A stretch of 64,000 bases of DNA, from the NCBI RefSeq assembly GCF_020177595.1, contig NZ_JAHTBL010000009.1, forward strand, positions 1-64,000, in the 5' to 3' direction. Made by a program: the position numbers and the translations under genes. Position 1 is the stretch's first letter. Each line of letters opens with the position of its first letter. This stretch comes from Cognatishimia sp. MH4019. GTDB lineage: Bacteria > Pseudomonadota > Alphaproteobacteria > Rhodobacterales > Rhodobacteraceae. The notes under the pieces are model-generated. The model did not search any database, was not told the origin of the DNA, and saw nothing but the letters and a program-made list of their open reading frames with translations. Below are positions 28,001 to 35,801 of the stretch, piece by piece.

Positions 28001-28372
28001 AACACCTTGGGGGCTGCCACCGATCGCGACCACAACGCGCCCGCTTGCGCCTTCTGCCAAATTGGCCGACGCGGTTTCCCACATGGTATCCATCGAAATA
28101 CCAGTGGCGGATGCATTCAAGAACTGATCGATCACATCGAAATTGCCGTTCAGGAACAGACCAGCCGGGGAGTAATCGATCATGCCAAAGTCAGCATTCG
28201 CAAGACCCAGCGATGGCACATCCGTGCTGATACCCTGATAGAACATAGTGGGACCAGAGCCGGAAGACGCGCTCAGACTGTCGACGTAGCTCAACAAGTC
28301 GTCTGGTGAAATGACGCCGACGAGATCAGCACCATCGCTAATGTTCGCCCAGTTGATGTCTTCAATACCCAT
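19100..28372 (-). CDS. Giant RTX protein with internal Hint domain
   Basis: The 3090-residue product has an N-terminal region of unknown fold (1 to about 280) and a glycine-zipper hydrophobic segment (about 285-345). A Hint/intein-like domain spans 465-629, from Cys465 (CFTGDTLIDM) through TPQH (533-536) to VHN ending at Asn629. A long alpha-rich region leads to a second glycine-rich hydrophobic segment (about 885-945) and FSPPPPLFQVE. RTX nonapeptides fill about 970-3010, broken by non-repeat inserts near 1197-1325, 1860-2190 and 2215-2340. The C-terminus (VVADFNRNSDKIDLAALDV, ending DLNASHFNF) is a typical type I secretion signal. There is no N-terminal signal peptide. The gene overlaps the 217-residue gene upstream by one base (TAATG) and precedes the exporter genes. 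The acyltransferase in the operon and the hydrophobic segments point to a toxin-like role, whereas its size and repeats fit an adhesin too. Function is undetermined. Confidence 0.92.
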   Translation of the reverse strand: MGIEDINWANISDGADLVGVISPDDLLSYVDSLSASSGSGPTMFYQGISTDVPSLGLANADFGMIDYSPAGLFLNGNFDVIDQFLNASATGISMDTMWETASANLAEGASGRVVVAIGGSPQGVWSNSIFLNVELPALLENDAVTHINGIPKGDLIGLDPVEQFVNIRGQSLESVSQALVDAVRGDRITQDQLIDTLGDLTSGNYQLQGVNGTRITIPYELPGGLSIPLEFTVDEFNDFKNVIDNLKLSTFAKLGLLGDIYDFGATVYAAGVLLRDGRQSEAEELLSGAVGGLAGAAGGAAVGSAVGAGVVALLAVAGVATGGVATFLIIGGFALGGGVIGQNYGESAGEALYEFVLNYSGSETLLPQAVGEFFVEWLREEDIYAQVVVQQAVSTIVDETGRASLEEFTETIADLVRIDPSLAEDYEAFFDAVSEARPVNLRQMTPNQWAEFHAEILLALEADTCFTGDTLIDMWDGSKRQIRDIQAGDQVLSYDQSGKLVPGEVARVFRGETQDWIELTYSDDGVHKTLVATPQHPFLQADGTFAPIQEMIDANGMAQLVMRDGATLWVKARSISYSASTAAQFEQAYAQMIAGNVVHKPELSDAWATYNFEVAGTHRYVADGVRVHNRCLGQFVTQMTLDALIESGIISRDTHYIVEMESGQFLVMTGDNEIVTEGDLQGQPLIQVIEMVADTVQHIGDSIASVLDDTGEYLAGALPGLLASLINGQSLDDAAEAYAAQVIAEMGVDTLARIFGLDRLNELTDSEGNLLPVTDPLFFETEIGAAVKGALVSSAVMAIISGDELDSAAYEQLAVNHSVRFVVTQALQTQPWAIVEGHLPQELFDWFGWEGAAPPLSAVGQGAAAAAVSLLVDLLDGGIEDIGAALGQAAIAAGTAYLSSIVTSAVVSTFSLVGSIVPIIGTVIGAIIGKILGGLFGGWFSPPPPLFQVERNDDGTVTVSITPYSGGYIYGARDGYDDTLIGSDGHDTLLGGSGDNTIHGLKGNDRLEGRGGDDLLTGGKGNDILDGGSGDDDLIGGHGHDRMIGGDGNDLVVGGDGNDVMFGDSEADERFADFVARGGVSRLGEQGSYEGPEDTGSEEADDAIEDQDDSDQTHADVLLGGAGNDQIFAGRGDDFVDGSFGDDIIYGQGGHDVIFAGAHNDYVEGGGGNDMIDGEGGNDRIIAGSGDDVVHGDKMLVLADTEVTAAIRTWLNGPVRGSKDLKEKLGLHQSYHNNSGANFVPFSGAYTLTTALLMKLGAIEGGLRSILDGGEDEVAQSFLDWLHGTDRSLKNDILAGDYAYLMPPVELAEGEEAPGGPGSILLTIGGGNDNIELGAGDDLAYGGHGNDTILGGDGDDVIYGDGLRSVVNDEGETVVEDDGAGNDVIDGGDGDDTINGGDGDNVLKGGAGDDRIFAGSGNDRIDGGDGADIILAGAGDDIIYAGASASADEDGTDQDIINAGAGDDVVYGEGGVDIIDGGTGNDRLYGGAGNDQINGGDGNDHLSGGSGDDVLTAGAGDDKLIGASGADTLVGGAGDDDMEGGAGNDVLQGGLGDDLLAGQAGDDLMLGEIGADRLYGGDGNDVMLGGGDNDLLVGGDGEDVMDGGSGADTLRGEAGDDKMTGAEGNDRLEGGAGDDEIYGDTEDGTGQQGNDNVYAGEGDDVVFGGGGNDTLRGEDGNDMLRGEDGNDTLAGGDGVDTLRGGNGNDRLFGGNQNDVLRGGDGNDMLDGGGHNDDLRGGAGDDVYVASSGNDRIVDTTGAETVDMGSGDDRFESNTSDMAGDTVYAGSGNDRIYAGNGHDVLDGGTGHDLIYGRGGNDTLIAGTGNDRLYGQDGNDTLVSAGRGTQTLEGGSGNDKYIVDLTGLNGTLRDTSGIDVLELTGGMEPKDIILEREGNDLLIKSVANHAHQLRIVGQFTSSLKIEAITFAATGYTLDMVNAIIGTDGNDNITGTEDDDVVLALGGDDTVIGAGGDDFLDGGPGKDVIFGNAGNDAMHGSSEDDMINGGSGNDSLIDGIGSDMLIGGSGRDTFGITLNAGDRDVIADFQNGTDTIDLSNFGSKFVSFAQMKYMGYGPRQQGDDVVFNMGSGQLLTVENTTVGQFDQSDFDFDLIAISGRTGTALNEIITGGSGNDVIDGNGGSDRMTGGAGRDTFIIDDRAGTFDTITDFTEREDTVDLSAFGDFSSVHQFNLREVAGDTGIALGGGQHLMLEGVSMASLDHQGFKFNGFENLTDVSRYGGRVDVDWTADATPEGNTTLSGTSAYGASTTHRGNIIGMAKADDAVGSGAGAGTGYGSGTISHGLNGASYGAGTIQTDAGTWDYSGGQLIYNNAYYKKSGCKKKLVRPETKGGTQLDDQLYGNYWSENLYGYEGNDKIEAGAGNDHVQGGLGLDAIYGQDGNDTIYGKGTAVAPCSFDLAMLSMTDAEKTAYTAELNALDDDLIRGGNGHDTIYGEGGDDVLYGDADNDKVHGQDGNDKIFGGTGHDTLTGGSGRDYIDGGAGNDNINGGSGNDTLRGGANNDTIDGSSGNDYLLGDSGADKLIGGSGHDRLLGGDHDDHLIGGTGNDNLHGQNHNDVLDGQDGNDRLYGEHGHDTLYGRAGTDYLRGGDHNDKLYGGDQNDYLNGDSGDDQLWGGNHNDSVYGGTGHDKLWGGHGHDYLAGQDGNDAVYGEDGNDRIVGGNGNDSLHGGNGNDTVYGGAHNDVIRGNAGSDLLYGEDGDDNLHGGDHNDTVHGGNGNDVANGGSGNDLVYGVAGNDKLIGEDGNDRLYGGTGNDTLSGGNHNDSLYGQEGNDVLRGGHGHDYLSGGEGNDYLNGGDHNDHMHGGDGNDRLFGESGHDYINGGGGNDYIEGGAGRDVIYTGGGRDFVHGGSGADFIYSGSTHTGDHSLYGGTGSDLISGGAGDELIDGGADNDTLTGGGGNDRMLGGQGHDRMHGGSGMDLMYGGLNNDTMYGDSNHDRMYGQHGHDVMDGGSGNDQMYGGDHNDTLRGGVGADQLFGGDGNDRLIGGAGADYLHGGSGADVFRFEALTDSSLSAIDVVADFNRNSDKIDLAALDVAFSDLDIQAANGYTEVAIDGTDFVIRLLDDTHDLNASHFNF
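19310..25470 (-). repeat. RTX repeat arrays of the giant protein
   Basis: Tandem 27-base coding units encode GGxGxDxLx. There are three main arrays: about 24790-25470, 22900-24400 and 19310-21325. The last, most C-terminal array is rich in histidine variants such as GGDHNDKLYGG and GGHGHDYLAG. The DNA periodicity is coding in origin. Confidence 0.88.
26486..26980 (-). other. Hint (intein-like) domain in the RTX protein
   Basis: The domain covers residues 465-629. It opens with a nucleophile Cys in TCFTGDTLI, followed by GDQVLSYD. The block-B-like motif TPQHPFL (Thr533, His536) is present. It closes with YNFEVAGTHRYVADG and VRVHN. The residue after Asn629 is Arg, not Cys, Ser or Thr, so protein splicing by the standard path is not expected. 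N-terminal or C-terminal self-cleavage remains possible. The size (165 residues) suits a Hint domain with no endonuclease insert. Confidence 0.85.
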
Positions 28373-29025
28373 TACAGCAGGTCCCCGTTACTCAATTCAT
28401 TCAAGACGCGCTCCGAGAAGCGCATCTGTGGTTGCAGTCCTTTTGGTGTCTCTTGCTGGAGCCGCCAAAGCGCTCCGTTGAGCCCGTTAAAAAGCTCTGG
28501 CCAGATTTCCAGCATTTCATCCTGATGCTGCTGTGATCTGAATTTGCCGCGTGCCCCATCCGTATAGTCGGACCAAGTTGGCCCCGCGATCAGGCTTTCG
28601 CTATAAACAGCCATCTTCCGACGCTTCGGCATCCCACGGTCGTCTAAGATGATGGTCCCGTCGGAGGCTTTCTCGAGCAGGACAGAATAGTCATGCACCG
28701 GCGTACCAATCCCGAAAACAGTCTGGATGAAGATGCCTTTCTCGAGGTCTTTCTCTACCGGTTTTTTAGGGACCGGGCGGCCCTCGATAATCTCATGACA
28801 AACAAAGCCAATAGATGTGCCATGATAGTTGAACAGATAACTGCCCGCGTCATCACGACCGCCACCGCCATATTGATGCATCGAAATCTTAGCATCTTCG
28901 GTGAGAACGGACTGAACATTTCCTACTTTGGTTTTGTGTTTGACCAGCCAGTATTTCAACCCTGTCCGTGTTGTCAGAAACGGCTCACTTTTGGGCGGCG
29001 AGTTGACCTTCGAATACTCAGCCAC
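28372..29025 (-). CDS. Unrecognised protein coupled to the giant RTX gene
   Basis: The 217-residue product resembles no family I can name. It starts at a GTG (29025) preceded by AAAGGA, and its stop overlaps the RTX start (TAATG), so translation is coupled. It is mixed alpha/beta in composition, with no signal peptide or membrane helix. It has a GGGGRDDAGSYLF turn, two Pro/Lys-rich stretches (RPVPKKPVEKD, DDRGMPKRRKM) and a C-terminal half rich in Trp, Gln and Glu (EIWPELFNGLNGALWRLQQE). Position before a secreted RTX protein suggests a chaperone, a self-protection factor or a regulator, but nothing in the sequence decides between these. Confidence 0.75.
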   Translation of the reverse strand: MAEYSKVNSPPKSEPFLTTRTGLKYWLVKHKTKVGNVQSVLTEDAKISMHQYGGGGRDDAGSYLFNYHGTSIGFVCHEIIEGRPVPKKPVEKDLEKGIFIQTVFGIGTPVHDYSVLLEKASDGTIILDDRGMPKRRKMAVYSESLIAGPTWSDYTDGARGKFRSQQHQDEMLEIWPELFNGLNGALWRLQQETPKGLQPQMRFSERVLNELSNGDLL

Positions 29026-29276
29026 CGACTAAATCCTTTAACTTAATGGAAAGATCAGAGTTACGCACCTCTTGCGTATCCCAATCCCAAAGGAACTCAG
29101 AGTCGTCCACTGGCAGCCCTCGTACTTACCGCAATTCTGCGGCCGTCACTGTCACATCCCGACTCGCTCTTTTGGCGAGTCCTTGTCATTAACTATGATC
29201 ATTAGGCGACTGACATGCGACCGCTCAAGCACTATTCTGCTGCATCCGCAAAAAACCCGTGAATAGTGTGGTCCGA
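29026..29276. promoter_or_regulatory. Leader/promoter region of the RTX operon
   Basis: These 251 bases separate the RTX operon from glpR. They are less GC-rich than the flanks. A strong hairpin is formed by GACTCGC (29161-29167) and GCGAGTC (29175-29181), and a weaker one by CACTATT (29230-29236) and AATAGTG (29262-29268). On the minus strand the transcript of the RTX operon must start here. The latter hairpin also lies upstream of that start, close to the glpR stop. No promoter boxes could be assigned with confidence. Confidence 0.4.
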
Positions 29277-30038
29277 CTACCCAACCACGACCACATCCGT
29301 GCCCCATTCGCGGCATTGCACCGCCAGATCGCCCGGCAAGTAGGCATCGGTGAAGAACATGTCGATCTCGCGCAGCGATCCGATGGCCACGGGGGCGGAG
29401 CGTTCGAATTTTGAATGATCCGCGACCAGAAAACTCTGCCGCGCGCGGCGCAGGATTGTCTGGCTGACACCCACTTCCTGCATGTCGAAATCCAGAATAT
29501 CACCTTCGGCATCCAACGCAGAGCACCCGATCACCGCGATATCAAACTTGAACGTTTCGACCGAACGCATGGTTAATGGCCCCACCAGCCCGCCATCGCT
29601 TTTGCGCAAGGCGCCTCCGGTCACGATCACTTCGCAATCGGGATTACCGCTGAGAATGTTCGCCACGTTAATATTGTTCGTCATCACCATCAGGTTAGAA
29701 TGCCCGCGCAAAGCCTGCGCCACCGCTTCAGTGCTGGTGCCGATATTCAGAAAGACTGACGCGTCGTTGGGGATATGCGCCGCACAAGCCCGCGCCACCT
29801 TATCCTTGGCGTCCATATTCAGCTGGCGGCGTTCCTCATAACGGATGTTGTCCACGCCCGAAGGCAGCACCGCACCGCCATGCACACGCTCCAGCTTGCC
29901 GGCATGTGCCATTTCGGTCAGGTCGCGGCGGATCGTTTGCACGGTCACGTCAAACCGTTCGGCTAGGTCCTCCACCGTAACCTTGCCCTCTTTGCGGGCG
30001 ATCTCCAAAATGTCCGGGTGCCGGAATGTCTGAGACAT
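29277..30038 (-). CDS. glpR: DeoR-family repressor of glycerol catabolism
   Basis: A 253-residue DeoR/GlpR-type repressor. The N-terminal helix-turn-helix reads RHPDILEIARKEGKVTVEDL, then DVTVQTIRRDLTEM. The sugar-phosphate sensor domain contains NIGTSTEAVAQAL, VTGGALRK and the C-terminal SALDAEGDILDFD. I chose the ATG at 30038 because AAGGAGGAGC lies before it and the length then equals the family's usual 250-260. It is divergent from glpD. In known systems glycerol-3-phosphate releases GlpR from its operators. Confidence 0.92.
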   Translation of the reverse strand: MSQTFRHPDILEIARKEGKVTVEDLAERFDVTVQTIRRDLTEMAHAGKLERVHGGAVLPSGVDNIRYEERRQLNMDAKDKVARACAAHIPNDASVFLNIGTSTEAVAQALRGHSNLMVMTNNINVANILSGNPDCEVIVTGGALRKSDGGLVGPLTMRSVETFKFDIAVIGCSALDAEGDILDFDMQEVGVSQTILRRARQSFLVADHSKFERSAPVAIGSLREIDMFFTDAYLPGDLAVQCREWGTDVVVVG

Positions 30039-30278
30039 GGCGCCGCTCCTCCTTGAGTTCGTTTTTGTTCGATTTGACGATTCCGAACAACCCGATTCGC
30101 AGCCTCCGGAGCTATTCGTAGCAGATTTCTGAGAATTTACCCGCGATTCAAAGCGCTTTGGGTTCGGTTTATGGATCGAACATTCGACAAAAGAACCGAA
30201 ACGAACACTTCCCTGTTGACGGCGCGACCCAAGACTGTTTCCCTCAACGCCGCACACCACATCTGGGAGGAGGGGTTT
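30039..30278. promoter_or_regulatory. Divergent glpR-glpD control region with TTCG repeats
   Basis: GTTCG occurs twice in 30057-30071 as GTTCG-N5-GTTCG. Further TTCG/CGAA words occur at 30081-30100 and 30175-30206 (CGAACATTCGAC, then CCGAAACGAAC). DeoR-type GlpR repressors bind TTCG-rich repeats, so this is the likely GlpR operator region. The assignment is by composition and position only. Confidence 0.5.
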
Positions 30279-31868
30279 GTGCCCGATGCAACCGTGACAT
30301 CACCTGTCGATCTGTTCGTCATTGGCGGCGGCATCAATGGATGCGGTATCGCCCGTGATGCTGCCGGTCGCGGTCTGTCCGTCGCATTGGCTGAGATGAA
30401 CGATCTCGCCTCCGCCACATCCTCCGCCTCAACCAAGCTTTTTCACGGTGGCCTGCGCTATCTGGAATACTTCGAGGTCCGTCTTGTCCGCGAAGCCCTG
30501 ATCGAACGCGAAGTTCTGCTGCGCGCCATGCCGCATATCTCGTGGCCGATGCGCTTTGTGCTACCCTATCACAAGGACATGCGGTTCGAGGGCGAAACGC
30601 CCACCTCCAACGTCCTAAAATACGTGATGCCCTGGATGAAGGGACGCCGCCCCGCGTGGCTGATCCGCCTAGGTCTCTTCATGTATGACAATCTGGGCGG
30701 CCGCAAAATCCTGCCCGCGACTTCCACCGTTAACCTTAACGCCGATCCCGCTGGCCTGCCCCTTCAGGACCGTTTCCAGAAAGCATTCGAGTATTCCGAC
30801 TGCTGGATCGAAGATTCCCGCCTTGTCGTTCTCAACGCCCGCGACGCCGAAGCCCGCGGGGCCGAGATCAACACCCGCACCAAGGTTCTATCCGCCGAAC
30901 GCGAAAACGATCTGTGGAAAGTCACTCTTCAAAACGATCATGGCACGCGCATCGTTTACGCTCGTATGCTCGTCAACGCCGGCGGCCCATGGGTCGAAGA
31001 TATCATCCGCAACACCGCCCGCATCAACAGCGCCGAAGGGGTCCGTCTTGTGCGCGGCTCCCATATCGTGACACGCAAACTCTTCGATCACGACAAGTGC
31101 TATTTCTTCCAGGGCGAGGATGGCCGCATCATTTTCGCAATTCCCTATGAGACGGATTTTACCCTGATCGGCACCACCGATGCCGACCATCCCGATCCAT
31201 CCCTCAAGCCCGAATGCACGCCTGCGGAAAACGCCTATCTGCGCAATTTTGCGTCGAAATACTTCAAACAGCCCGTCACCGAGGACGACGTCGTCTGGAC
31301 CTATTCCGGCGTCCGCCCGCTTTATGATGACGGGGCCAGCAGCGCCACCGCCGCCACCCGCGACTACGTTCTCAAGGTCGATCAAACCGGCGGCGCGCCT
31401 TTGCTCAATGTCTTTGGTGGCAAGATCACGACCTACCGCAAGCTGGCCGAACACGCACTTGAAAAGATCGTGCCGTTCTTCCCGAAGGCCACGGGCGCAT
31501 GGACCGCGGGCGTCTCCCTGCCCGGCGGTGATTTCCCCGTCGATGGCGTGCAGGCCCAAGTCGAAAAGCTGCAATTCACCTGCCCTTTCCTGACCGACCG
31601 CTGGGCCCTCCGCCTGATCCGCGCCTACGGCACACAGGCCGCGCAGATCGTACAAAACGCCGCCCGCCCCGAAGACCTTGGCAGCGATTTCGGCGCAACC
31701 CTGACCGAGGCCGAAGTCCGATGGCTCATGGTTAACGAATACGCGCAAACCGCCGCCGATATCGTCTGGCGCCGCTCCAAACTGGGCCTTCGGTTAACCA
31801 AGACACAGATCGAAACGCTGGACGCCTTCATGGCCGACACCATCCCTCACACCGCTGCGGCAGAATGA
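30279..31868 (+). CDS. glpD: Glycerol-3-phosphate dehydrogenase (FAD)
   Basis: A 529-residue flavoprotein that oxidises glycerol-3-phosphate to dihydroxyacetone phosphate at the inner membrane and passes electrons to quinone. The FAD-binding motif VIGGGINGCGIARDAAGRG is at the N-terminus, followed by STKLFHGGLRYLEYFEVRLVREAL. VFGGKITTYRKLAE near residue 385 is also diagnostic. I took the GTG at 30279 because GGAGGAGGGG precedes it. An ATG at 30171 in the same frame adds 36 unrelated residues and overlaps the operator region. It is first gene of the glycerol operon and lies 6 bases before glpS. Confidence 0.95.
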   Translation: MPDATVTSPVDLFVIGGGINGCGIARDAAGRGLSVALAEMNDLASATSSASTKLFHGGLRYLEYFEVRLVREALIEREVLLRAMPHISWPMRFVLPYHKDMRFEGETPTSNVLKYVMPWMKGRRPAWLIRLGLFMYDNLGGRKILPATSTVNLNADPAGLPLQDRFQKAFEYSDCWIEDSRLVVLNARDAEARGAEINTRTKVLSAERENDLWKVTLQNDHGTRIVYARMLVNAGGPWVEDIIRNTARINSAEGVRLVRGSHIVTRKLFDHDKCYFFQGEDGRIIFAIPYETDFTLIGTTDADHPDPSLKPECTPAENAYLRNFASKYFKQPVTEDDVVWTYSGVRPLYDDGASSATAATRDYVLKVDQTGGAPLLNVFGGKITTYRKLAEHALEKIVPFFPKATGAWTAGVSLPGGDFPVDGVQAQVEKLQFTCPFLTDRWALRLIRAYGTQAAQIVQNAARPEDLGSDFGATLTEAEVRWLMVNEYAQTAADIVWRRSKLGLRLTKTQIETLDAFMADTIPHTAAAE

Positions 31869-31874
31869 AGACCA

Positions 31875-32966
31875 ATGACGCTAGAGCTTAAAAACGTATC
31901 CAAGACCGTCGCCGGGCAGACCCATATCTACCCGACCGACCTGACGTTGGAGCCCGCCACGATGAACGTGCTTCTGGGGCCAACCTCTTCGGGAAAAACC
32001 TCGCTCATGCGGATCATGGCTGGCCTCGACGTGCCCGCCACCGGCTCGATCCACTGGCAGGGCCAAGACGTCACCGGCATGCGCGTGCAGGACCGCAAGG
32101 TCGCGATGGTCTACCAGCAATTCATAAACTACCCGTCGATGAGCGTTTACGACAACATCGCCTCCCCCATGAAACTGCTTGGTAAATCGTCGAATGAAAT
32201 CGACAACGCCGTCCGCAAAACCGCCGACCTGATGCAATTGACTCCCATGCTCGACCGCAAGCCGCTGGAACTGTCGGGCGGCCAGCAACAACGCTGCGCC
32301 CTCGCCCGCGCTTTGGTCAAGGATGCGGGTCTCGTTCTGCTCGACGAACCGCTGGCCAACCTCGATTACAAACTCCGCGAAGAACTGCGCGCCGAGATCC
32401 CCAAGATCTTCGCCGAAGCAGGCTCCATCTTCGTCTACGCCACGACCGAACCCGAAGAAGCGCTCCTTCTGGGCGGCAACACCGCCACCCTGTGGGAAGG
32501 CCGCGTCACCCAGTTTGGCCCCACGCCTAGCGTTTACCGCACCCCCACCGACGCCACGACCGCGCGCGTGTTTTCCGACCCGCCGATGAACTTCCTCACG
32601 GTCCGCAAGGACGGCGGCAAAATCCACTTCGGCGACGGCCAGACGGCTCAAGCCACAGGCACGCTCGCCAACCTTCAAGACGGCACGTATCAGGCCGGAT
32701 TCCGCCCCAATCACCTTGAACTCGACAAGCCCCAAGGCGATCCGCTCCACTTCGCGACCACCCTCGCCGTGACCGAAATCACCGGGTCCGAGACGTTCAT
32801 ACATCTCGATCATCACGGCGACCGTTGGGTCGGCCTCGTCCACGGCATCCGCAACCTCGAAATCGGGGCAGACCTGCCCGTCTATCTCGACCCGTCCCAT
32901 GTCTACATCTTCGCAAAAGAGACTGGCGCGCTTGTCGCCCCCGCCTCTTATGCCAGCGCCGCGTAA
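31875..32966 (+). CDS. glpS: Glycerol ABC importer ATPase 1
   Basis: The 363-residue ATPase has Walker A GPTSSGKTS, Q-loop in MVYQQFINYPSMSVYDNIASP, signature LSGGQQQRCALARAL and Walker B LVLLDEPLANLD, followed by a C-terminal TOBE-like regulatory domain. The arrangement of two unlike ATPases, two permeases, a small membrane protein and a binding protein is that of glpSTPQV of Rhizobium leguminosarum, which imports glycerol. The H-loop has Thr in place of His (YATTEPEEALL), which means this subunit probably contributes only part of the composite catalytic sites with GlpT. Confidence 0.88.
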   Translation: MTLELKNVSKTVAGQTHIYPTDLTLEPATMNVLLGPTSSGKTSLMRIMAGLDVPATGSIHWQGQDVTGMRVQDRKVAMVYQQFINYPSMSVYDNIASPMKLLGKSSNEIDNAVRKTADLMQLTPMLDRKPLELSGGQQQRCALARALVKDAGLVLLDEPLANLDYKLREELRAEIPKIFAEAGSIFVYATTEPEEALLLGGNTATLWEGRVTQFGPTPSVYRTPTDATTARVFSDPPMNFLTVRKDGGKIHFGDGQTAQATGTLANLQDGTYQAGFRPNHLELDKPQGDPLHFATTLAVTEITGSETFIHLDHHGDRWVGLVHGIRNLEIGADLPVYLDPSHVYIFAKETGALVAPASYASAA

Positions 32967-32975
32967 GGATTTCCG

Positions 32976-34069
32976 ATGGCCAAGATTACCCTCGATAACC
33001 TCGCGCACAGCTACTATCCGAACCCCAAGGGTGAGGATGACTTCGCGCTCAAAGAGCTGAACCACGACTGGAACGACGGCGAGGCCTACGCGCTTCTCGG
33101 TTCCTCCGGTTGCGGGAAATCGACCCTGCTCAACATCATCTCCGGCCTGCTTGAGCCGTCCCAGGGTCGCATCCTCTTCAACGATGTCGACGTGACCCAC
33201 GCCCCCACGACCGAACGCAACATCGCGCAAGTTTTCCAGTTTCCCGTCGTCTACGACACCATGACCGTCCGCGATAACCTCGCCTTCCCGCTGCGCAATC
33301 GCGGCGCTGATCCGAAATACGTCGCCGAACGCGTCCAGAAAATCGGCGCGATGATCGGGATGGAGGCCGAGCTGGATCGCAAGGCCCGTGGCCTCACCGC
33401 CGACGCGAAACAAAAGATCAGCCTTGGCCGCGGCATGGTCCGCGAGGACGTCAACGCGCTCCTCTTCGACGAGCCGCTCACCGTGATCGACCCCCACATG
33501 AAGTGGGAGCTGCGCACCCAGCTGAAAGCGCTCCATCACGAATTCGGCCACACGATGATATACGTCACCCACGACCAGACCGAGGCGCTGACCTTCGCCG
33601 ACAAGGTCGTCGTGATGTATGACGGTCGCGTCGTCCAGATCGGCACGCCGCAGCAACTGTTTGAGACCCCCGAACACACTTTCGTCGGCTATTTCATCGG
33701 CTCCCCCGGTATGAACGTGCTGGACGCCGACGTCACCGGCCAGACCGCCCGCGTGGGCGACACGGAAATCCCCCTCGCAGGTGGCTATGATGCGCTCAGC
33801 GGCAAAATCCAGATCGGCGTGCGCCCCGAATTTACCTCGCTCACCACCGATCCATCCGGCCTGCCCGTCACGATCCGCCGTATCGAAGACGTGGGCCGCC
33901 ACAAGATCATCCGCGCCGATCACAACGGCACCGATATCAACGTGATCGCCGATGAAGGCACGCCCATCGACGCTGACGCCACCCGCATCGCCTTCGATCC
34001 ATCCGGCATCAATGTCTACGCCGATGACTGGCGCGTTGCGCCCTCGTCCAAATCCGTCGGAAAGGCCGC

Positions 34070-34073
<4 letters not shown>
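32976..34073 (+). CDS. glpT: Glycerol ABC importer ATPase 2
   Basis: The 365-residue ATPase has Walker A GSSGCGKST, Walker B ALLFDEPLTVIDPH and a normal H-loop (YVTHDQTEALTFAD). In place of LSGGQ it carries LTADAKQKISLGRG, a degenerate signature. GlpS has a good signature and a poor H-loop while GlpT has the reverse, so the pair should form one competent and one degenerate ATP site. This asymmetry fits the known GlpST pair. A TOBE-like domain follows. The stop overlaps the glpP start by 4 bp. Confidence 0.88.
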
Positions 34074-34945
<872 letters not shown>

Positions 34946-34946
34946 A

Positions 34947-35801
34947 ATGACCGACGCAACCGCCACCACATTCACGCCCGCAAAGCGCCGCGCAAAGCCG
35001 CTCATCAACAAAAGCGCGGTCGTGATGACGCTCTACCTGCTGTTCCTGTTCCTGCCGATCTACTGGCTCATCAACATGAGCCTGAAGACCAACACGGAGA
35101 TCCTGAACAGCTTTTCGCTCTGGCCGCGCAACCTCACATTCGAGAACTACCTGACGATCCTCACCGACCCCGCGTGGTACTCGGGCTACATCAATTCGCT
35201 GATCTATGTGGTCATCAACACGGTCATCTCGCTGGCCGTCGCACTCCCCGCCGCCTATGCGTTCAGCCGCTACAGCTTCATGGGCGACAAGCACCTGTTC
35301 TTCTGGCTCCTCACCAACCGCATGGCCCCGCCCGCGGTCTTTGCGCTGCCGTTCTTCCAGCTTTATTCAAGCGTCGGCCTCTTCGACACGCACATCGCCG
35401 TGGCCCTTGCGCACTGCCTCTTCAACGTGCCCCTCGCGGTCTGGATCCTCGAAGGCTTCATGCGCGGCGTCCCAAAGGAAATCGACGAAACCGCCTATCT
35501 CGACGGCTACTCTTTCCCCCGCTTCTTCACGCGCATCTTCATGCCGCTCATCGCAAGCGGAATCGGCGTGGCCGCGTTCTTCTGCTTCATGTTCTCATGG
35601 GTCGAACTGCTGCTCTCCCGCACGCTGACATCGGTTGATGCCAAGCCCATCGCCGCCACGATGACCCGCACCCAAGGGGCAGCTGGCATCGACTGGGGCG
35701 TGCTCGCCGCGGCCGGTGTATTAACCATCGTGCCGGGCGCTTTGGTGATCTATTTCGTCCGCAACTACATCGCCAAGGGCTTCGCCCTGGGGAGGGTGTG
35801 A
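34947..35801 (+). CDS. glpQ: Glycerol ABC importer permease 2
   Basis: The 284-residue inner-membrane permease is of the MalG/UgpE type. It has six predicted helices and an EAA loop EIDETAYLDGYSFPRFFTRI. It pairs with GlpP to form the channel. The gene name follows the Rhizobium glpSTPQV scheme and should not be confused with the E. coli phosphodiesterase GlpQ. Its TGA overlaps the next gene's ATG at 35801. Confidence 0.9.
   Translation: MTDATATTFTPAKRRAKPLINKSAVVMTLYLLFLFLPIYWLINMSLKTNTEILNSFSLWPRNLTFENYLTILTDPAWYSGYINSLIYVVINTVISLAVALPAAYAFSRYSFMGDKHLFFWLLTNRMAPPAVFALPFFQLYSSVGLFDTHIAVALAHCLFNVPLAVWILEGFMRGVPKEIDETAYLDGYSFPRFFTRIFMPLIASGIGVAAFFCFMFSWVELLLSRTLTSVDAKPIAATMTRTQGAAGIDWGVLAAAGVLTIVPGALVIYFVRNYIAKGFALGRV

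Noticed and set aside
31881-33923. 680-codon minus-strand frame opposite glpS and glpT
   Set aside because: Both plus-strand genes have intact ABC ATPase motifs. The antisense frame reflects codon bias at third positions in high-GC DNA.
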